64,000 bases of DNA. It comes from Planktosalinus sp963975935. GTDB lineage: Bacteria; Bacteroidota; Bacteroidia; Flavobacteriales; Flavobacteriaceae. Made by a program: the position numbers and the translations under genes. A model generated the notes under the pieces. That model did not search any database, was not told the origin of the DNA, and was given only the letters and a program-made list of their open reading frames with translations. Below are positions 59,797-64,000 of this stretch, in pieces; positions within the stretch are counted from its first letter, which is position 1; each line of letters opens with the position of its first letter. The stretch is taken from the NCBI GenBank assembly GCA_963975935.1, contig CAXBIQ010000001.1, positions 186,001-250,000 on the forward strand, read 5' to 3'.

Positions 59797-62202
59797 ATGT
59801 CAACAAAATACTTCGCCTTTGTTGCTTTCTTCTTATTGCAAAACCTCTATGCCCAACAGATAACGATTCTGGATGCGGTAACTCAAAAACCCATATCTGA
59901 CGTTGCTGTTTATAATAATCAAAAAACCAAAGCTGCTATTTCAGATTTTGACGGGAAGGTTCCCATTGACAATTTCAACAGCAATGAAATCATTTTTTTT
60001 CAGCACGCAGCTTACATAAAAGCATCCTTTACTAAAAGTGAAATTGTAGAAAACCGGCTTACAGTGCAGCTGTATTCTGAAACTGATAATCTGGATGAGA
60101 TTGTTCTCTCAGTAACGAAGTTTAGTCAAAATAAAAATGAAATTGCCCAGTCTGTAGTAAGTATCAGTGCTGAAGAGGCAATGTTTTCCCAGCCTCAAAC
60201 CACAGCAGACCTCTTGAGCAATAGTGGAAAAATATTTGTTCAAAAAAGCCAAATGGGAGGAGGAAGCCCTATGATGCGTGGTTTTTCTACAAACCGACTG
60301 CTTATGACCGTTGACGGGGTGCGTATGAACACAGCCATTTTCCGAGGTGGAAACATTCAAAACATACTTTCCATAGACCCTTTTATAGTTGAAAATACAG
60401 AGGTAATTCTGGGTCCCGGCTCTGTGGTTTATGGAAGTGATGCCGTGGGTGGGGTGATGAATTTTTATACATTGAAGCCCAGTTTCTCTTTCGAGGAAGG
60501 CATGTCCTTTTCAGGAAACGCTGTTGCGCGATATGCAACCGCCAATGAAGAAAAAACAGGACACATCGATTTGAATTTCGGGCTTAAAGAATGGGCTTAT
60601 TTAACCAGTATTTCCTACAGTGATTTTGGAAATCTCAAAATGGGTTCAAAAGGTCCGGACGATTACCTGCGTGATTTTTACATCCAAAGAATTGACGGTG
60701 AAGATGTGCAGGTTCCCAATTCAAATCCGTTGGTTCAAAAACCCACCGGTTATGACCAGTTGAGCCTGGCTCAAAAAGTGCGTTTTATGCCCAATGACGT
60801 TTGGGATTTTCAGTTAAACCTGCTTTATTCTGAAACTTCAGACTACTCCCGTTATGACCGTTTAACCAGAGTAAGAAATGGAAACCTGCGTGATGCAGAG
60901 TGGTATTACGGACCCCAGGTTTGGTTTTCAGGTAATTTGCAACTGGAACGTAAAAGCCGAAGTTTGTTTTATGACAATTCAAAGTTTATAATCGCATACC
61001 AACACTTTGAAGAAAGCCGTTTCAACCGAAATGTAAATTCTACAAGCCTTTTTAACACTGAAGAAAAAGTGGATGCCCTCTCTGCCAATCTCGATTTTAC
61101 CAAAAATATCAATGCGATTGATTTGTACTATGGACTTGAATATGTACACAATACTGTAAATTCTTCAGGCATAAGAACAAATATTGAAACTCAAGAAACA
61201 GAGGAAACCCCCACAAGATATCCTGATGGCTCCACCTGGAAATCCTATGCTGCTTATACGAGCTTGCTATGGAAAATGTCACCTAAACTCACATTTCAAT
61301 CGGGCTTACGTTACAGTCAGTTTCAAATTGATGCTTCTTTTGACAATCGGTTTTATGATTTTCCTTTTGAAGATACTCAAATCAATACCGGCAATCTCAC
61401 CGGCAGCATTGGCTTGGCTTATCAAGCAAGTGATATTCTCGGATTTCGAACCAATTTTTCAACCGCTTTCAGGGCGCCCAATATTGACGACATCGGAAAA
61501 ATATTTGACTCAGAACCCGGAAGTGTGGTTGTGCCCAACCCCGATTTAAAAGCCGAATATTCCTATAACGGTGAGGTGGGTGCCACCCTAAATTTTGATA
61601 ATATCTTAAAAGTGGAAATGGCCACTTTTTATACTAAACTTGAGAATGCACTGGTGCGCCGTGACTTTAGCCTGAACGGAGAAACCGAAATCATCTATCA
61701 GGGCGAATTAAGCAATATACAAGCCATTCAAAACGCCGCTGATGCCCGGGTGTATGGTTTTGAAGCCGCGGTTTTAATCAACTTTTGTGAAAATTTGAGC
61801 CTGAATTCAAACTACACCATTGCCAAAGGTTATGAAGAACTGGGCAATGGCGATAAAGCCCCTTTGCGGCACGCACCCCCACAGTTTGGCAATACTCATT
61901 TGGTTTGGAAGAACAGGCATTTAAAAATTGATGCTTTTGCCCGTTACAGCGGACAAATAAGAGCCGAAAATCTGGCCCCCTCAGAAACCAATAAACCGGA
62001 AACCTACCCTGAAGATGAGAATGGAAACCTCTATTCCCCGGGTTGGTACACACTCAATCTGGCGACTCAGTATCAATTGACTGATGCCTTGCAACTTTCG
62101 GCTTCGCTTGAAAATATTACAGACCAACGGTACCGTACGTATTCTTCAGGAATTGCTGCTCCCGGAAGGAATTTTATTGCAGCGGTGAAGTACACGTTTT
62201 AA
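59797..62202 (+). CDS. TonB-dependent receptor, heme/hemoglobin type
   Basis: A 801-residue outer-membrane receptor: signal peptide (to LYAQ), an N-terminal carboxypeptidase-like domain (about 20-95), the plug (RGFSTNRLLMTVDGVRMN, then VIEN-type IVENTEVILGPGS), and the barrel ending in ITDQRYRTYSSG to KYTF. STAFRAPNID (FRAP motif) followed by VPNPDLK (NPxL-like) is characteristic of heme receptors, so heme or hemoprotein binding is likely. The ATG at 59797 is 1 nt after the recO stop. A TTG at 59788 is less likely. Confidence 0.85.
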   Translation: MSTKYFAFVAFFLLQNLYAQQITILDAVTQKPISDVAVYNNQKTKAAISDFDGKVPIDNFNSNEIIFFQHAAYIKASFTKSEIVENRLTVQLYSETDNLDEIVLSVTKFSQNKNEIAQSVVSISAEEAMFSQPQTTADLLSNSGKIFVQKSQMGGGSPMMRGFSTNRLLMTVDGVRMNTAIFRGGNIQNILSIDPFIVENTEVILGPGSVVYGSDAVGGVMNFYTLKPSFSFEEGMSFSGNAVARYATANEEKTGHIDLNFGLKEWAYLTSISYSDFGNLKMGSKGPDDYLRDFYIQRIDGEDVQVPNSNPLVQKPTGYDQLSLAQKVRFMPNDVWDFQLNLLYSETSDYSRYDRLTRVRNGNLRDAEWYYGPQVWFSGNLQLERKSRSLFYDNSKFIIAYQHFEESRFNRNVNSTSLFNTEEKVDALSANLDFTKNINAIDLYYGLEYVHNTVNSSGIRTNIETQETEETPTRYPDGSTWKSYAAYTSLLWKMSPKLTFQSGLRYSQFQIDASFDNRFYDFPFEDTQINTGNLTGSIGLAYQASDILGFRTNFSTAFRAPNIDDIGKIFDSEPGSVVVPNPDLKAEYSYNGEVGATLNFDNILKVEMATFYTKLENALVRRDFSLNGETEIIYQGELSNIQAIQNAADARVYGFEAAVLINFCENLSLNSNYTIAKGYEELGNGDKAPLRHAPPQFGNTHLVWKNRHLKIDAFARYSGQIRAENLAPSETNKPETYPEDENGNLYSPGWYTLNLATQYQLTDALQLSASLENITDQRYRTYSSGIAAPGRNFIAAVKYTF

Positions 62203-62259
62203 ACAAGGATATTTCCCCTAAATTGCTTATTTTCGCAACCTTAAATAAAAGCGCAACGC

Positions 62260-64000
62260 ATGAGCAAGAAATTTCCTGAATATAAAGGCTTGGATTTGGC
62301 AAAAGTGGCCGATGAAGTATTGGATTTTTGGAAACAGGAAAACATTTTTCAAAAAAGCATTTCCACCCGTGATGGTAACGAACCGTATATCTTTTTTGAA
62401 GGACCGCCTTCAGCAAACGGGTTGCCGGGTATTCACCACGTGATGGCTCGCGCCATCAAGGATATTTTTTGCCGTTACAAAACCCAAAAAGGCTTTCAGG
62501 TGCAGCGTAAAGCCGGTTGGGATACCCACGGTTTGCCCATTGAATTGGGCGTTGAAAAAGAATTGGGCATTACCAAAGAAGACATCGGCAAAAAAATAAG
62601 TGTAGAAGATTACAACGCCGCTTGTAAAAAAGCCGTGATGCGCTACACAGATGTCTGGAACGACCTTACCGAAAAAATGGGATACTGGGTTGATATGAGT
62701 GACCCTTACGTCACATACAAATCCAAATATATGGAGTCTGTGTGGTGGCTGCTCAAACAGATTTATAACAAAAATTTACTCTATAAAGGCTACACCATCC
62801 AACCTTATTCTCCAAAAGCAGGAACAGGTCTAAGTTCGCATGAACTCAATCAACCGGGAACCTATCAGGATGTAACCGATACCACCGTGGTCGCTCAGTT
62901 TAAAGCCCAAAAAGAAACATTACCTTCTTTCTTAAAAGAGTATGGAAATGTTGATTTCTTGGCGTGGACCACAACTCCCTGGACCTTGCCTTCAAATACA
63001 GCACTTACGGTAGGTTCAAAAATTGATTATGTATTAGTTAAAACGTTCAATCAGTACACATTTGAGCCCATTAATGTTGTACTGGCAAAAGCTTTAATTA
63101 ACAAGCAATTTGATAAAAAGTTTAAACTCGCTGAAACCGAAAGTGAACTTCAGAATTATAAAGAAGGTGATAAAAAAATACCCTTCTTTATTGCGGCAAA
63201 TTTTAAAGGCAAAGACCTGGAAGGCATCCGTTATGAGCAATTGCTGCCTTATGCGTTGCCACATAACAACCCTGAAAATGCTTTTCGGGTGATTTTGGGT
63301 GATTTTGTGACTACTGAAGATGGTACCGGAATCGTTCACACCGCGCCCACTTTTGGTGCAGATGATGCACTGGTAGCCAAACAAGCCGTACCTGAAGTTC
63401 CTCCCTTATTGGTTAAAGATGAAAATGGAAACTTGGTCCCATTGGTGGACTTACAAGGAAAATTCCGTGCTGAGATGGGCGAATTTGCCGGAAAATATGT
63501 CAAGAATGAATATTATGACGATGGCGAAGCACCGGAAAAATCTGTGGATGTGGAGCTTGCCATCAAACTCAAAGAAGAAAACAAAGCTTTTAAAGTAGAA
63601 AAATATGTACACAGTTATCCCAACTGCTGGCGTACAGACAAACCCATTTTATACTATCCGCTGGACTCCTGGTTTATTAAAGTCACTGACTTTAAAGACC
63701 GTATGCATGAGTTGAACCTGGGCATCAACTGGAAGCCAAAAGCAACCGGTGAAGGGCGTTTTGGTAACTGGCTGGCCAATGCAAACGATTGGAACCTTTC
63801 GCGTTCGCGCTATTGGGGAATCCCGCTTCCCATCTGGCGTTCAGACGATGGCAAGGAAGAAAAAATTATCGGTTCTGTGGAAGAATTAAAAGCCGAAATG
63901 CAAAAAGCGGTCACTGCCGGCTTGATGCAAGAAGATATGTTTGCCAATTTTAAAGTGGGGGATTTATCTGAAGAGAATTATGAAACGGTTGACCTTCACA
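62260..64000 (+). CDS. ileS: Isoleucyl-tRNA synthetase (N-terminal 580 codons)
   Basis: The reading frame runs off the right edge. The class I signature is seen as PSANGLPGIHHVMARA (HIGH-type GIHH at 57-60), and the editing domain begins at WTTTPWTLPSNTA. RYWGIPLPIWRSDD follows the editing domain. The KMSKS loop and the anticodon domain lie outside the window. The variant GIHH and layout fit the larger bacterial/eukaryotic-type form (about 1100 residues) common in Bacteroidota. A -7-like TATTTTCG lies at 62228-62235. Confidence 0.95.
   Translation, partial: MSKKFPEYKGLDLAKVADEVLDFWKQENIFQKSISTRDGNEPYIFFEGPPSANGLPGIHHVMARAIKDIFCRYKTQKGFQVQRKAGWDTHGLPIELGVEKELGITKEDIGKKISVEDYNAACKKAVMRYTDVWNDLTEKMGYWVDMSDPYVTYKSKYMESVWWLLKQIYNKNLLYKGYTIQPYSPKAGTGLSSHELNQPGTYQDVTDTTVVAQFKAQKETLPSFLKEYGNVDFLAWTTTPWTLPSNTALTVGSKIDYVLVKTFNQYTFEPINVVLAKALINKQFDKKFKLAETESELQNYKEGDKKIPFFIAANFKGKDLEGIRYEQLLPYALPHNNPENAFRVILGDFVTTEDGTGIVHTAPTFGADDALVAKQAVPEVPPLLVKDENGNLVPLVDLQGKFRAEMGEFAGKYVKNEYYDDGEAPEKSVDVELAIKLKEENKAFKVEKYVHSYPNCWRTDKPILYYPLDSWFIKVTDFKDRMHELNLGINWKPKATGEGRFGNWLANANDWNLSRSRYWGIPLPIWRSDDGKEEKIIGSVEELKAEMQKAVTAGLMQEDMFANFKVGDLSEENYETVDLH

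Noticed and set aside
1..64000. CRISPR arrays, rRNA, tRNA, integrases, transposases, prophage genes
   Set aside because: I looked for regular repeats, tRNA-like TTCGAATC arms and recombinase motifs in the gaps and saw none.

Overview
The window looks like a stretch of chromosome from a marine-type member of the Flavobacteriaceae (Bacteroidota). The evidence is AT-rich intergenic DNA, Bacteroidota promoter boxes (-7 TAnnTTTG, sometimes with TTG near -33), little use of Shine-Dalgarno sequences, many SpII lipoproteins, type IX secretion (T9SS) C-terminal sorting domains and a PorZ-like protein, a complete Bat (aerotolerance) operon, an IPExxxVDY-family protein, and an RNase HI with a viroplasmin-like N-terminus. 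I saw no rRNA, tRNA, CRISPR array, prophage or transposase. Most of the window is core genome.

Layout. 1-8785 (minus): a cut-off hydrolase start, AddB-like and AddA-like recombination proteins separated by an OmpA/TSP3 porin and kbl. 8949-14198: superoxide dismutase, then an unusual 423-bp gap with two near-identical candidate small RNAs, then purF, a PfkB kinase, RNase HI and purN on the minus strand. 14375-18638 (plus): acpP-fabF-rnc, an IPExxxVDY protein and pyk. 18639-25488: dinB, small enzymes, an isoaspartyl peptidase, a CAP-domain lipoprotein, and a 3-hydroxyanthranilate dioxygenase/aldehyde dehydrogenase pair. 25497-27997: a small accessory patch with a T9SS cargo protein, two paralogous lipoproteins, an outer-membrane barrel and the decayed tail of a second barrel, bounded by a duplicated hairpin repeat. 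28029-30688 (minus): an SDR, an AlbA_2-domain protein and a PPP-type phosphatase. 31765-40835 (plus): moxR, DUF58, a membrane protein, and batA-batE. 40918-43587: small membrane protein, SulP transporter and beta-carbonic anhydrase, probably bicarbonate handling. 43584-49579: cvpA, pheS with two small downstream genes, gpsA, and yicC-gmk-nadD. 49619-55174: hydrolase, thioesterase, EamA transporter, ArsC/Spx-like protein, DUF3298 lipoprotein, cystathionine gamma-synthase-type enzyme and an outer-membrane protein. 55336-64000: gdhA, porZ-recO-TonB receptor, and the first 580 codons of ileS.

The most unusual signal is the pair of candidate 73-nt RNAs at 9596-9668 and 9803-9875 (minus strand). 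Each has a -7 box placed a few bases before its predicted 5' end, a small hairpin, a conserved GGGGC linker and an intrinsic terminator. Their loop is perfectly complementary over 16 nt (copy 1) or 15 nt (copy 2) to the leader just before the start codon of the CAP-domain lipoprotein gene at 22719, with five more pairs reaching the AUG. This is an inference from sequence alone, but it makes a specific, testable sRNA-target hypothesis. Other notable structures are a 12-bp inverted repeat whose right arm contains the start codon of the 3-hydroxyanthranilate dioxygenase gene, a plus-strand terminator at 47487-47525 with no visible gene, and a pyk terminator lying inside the dinB coding region.
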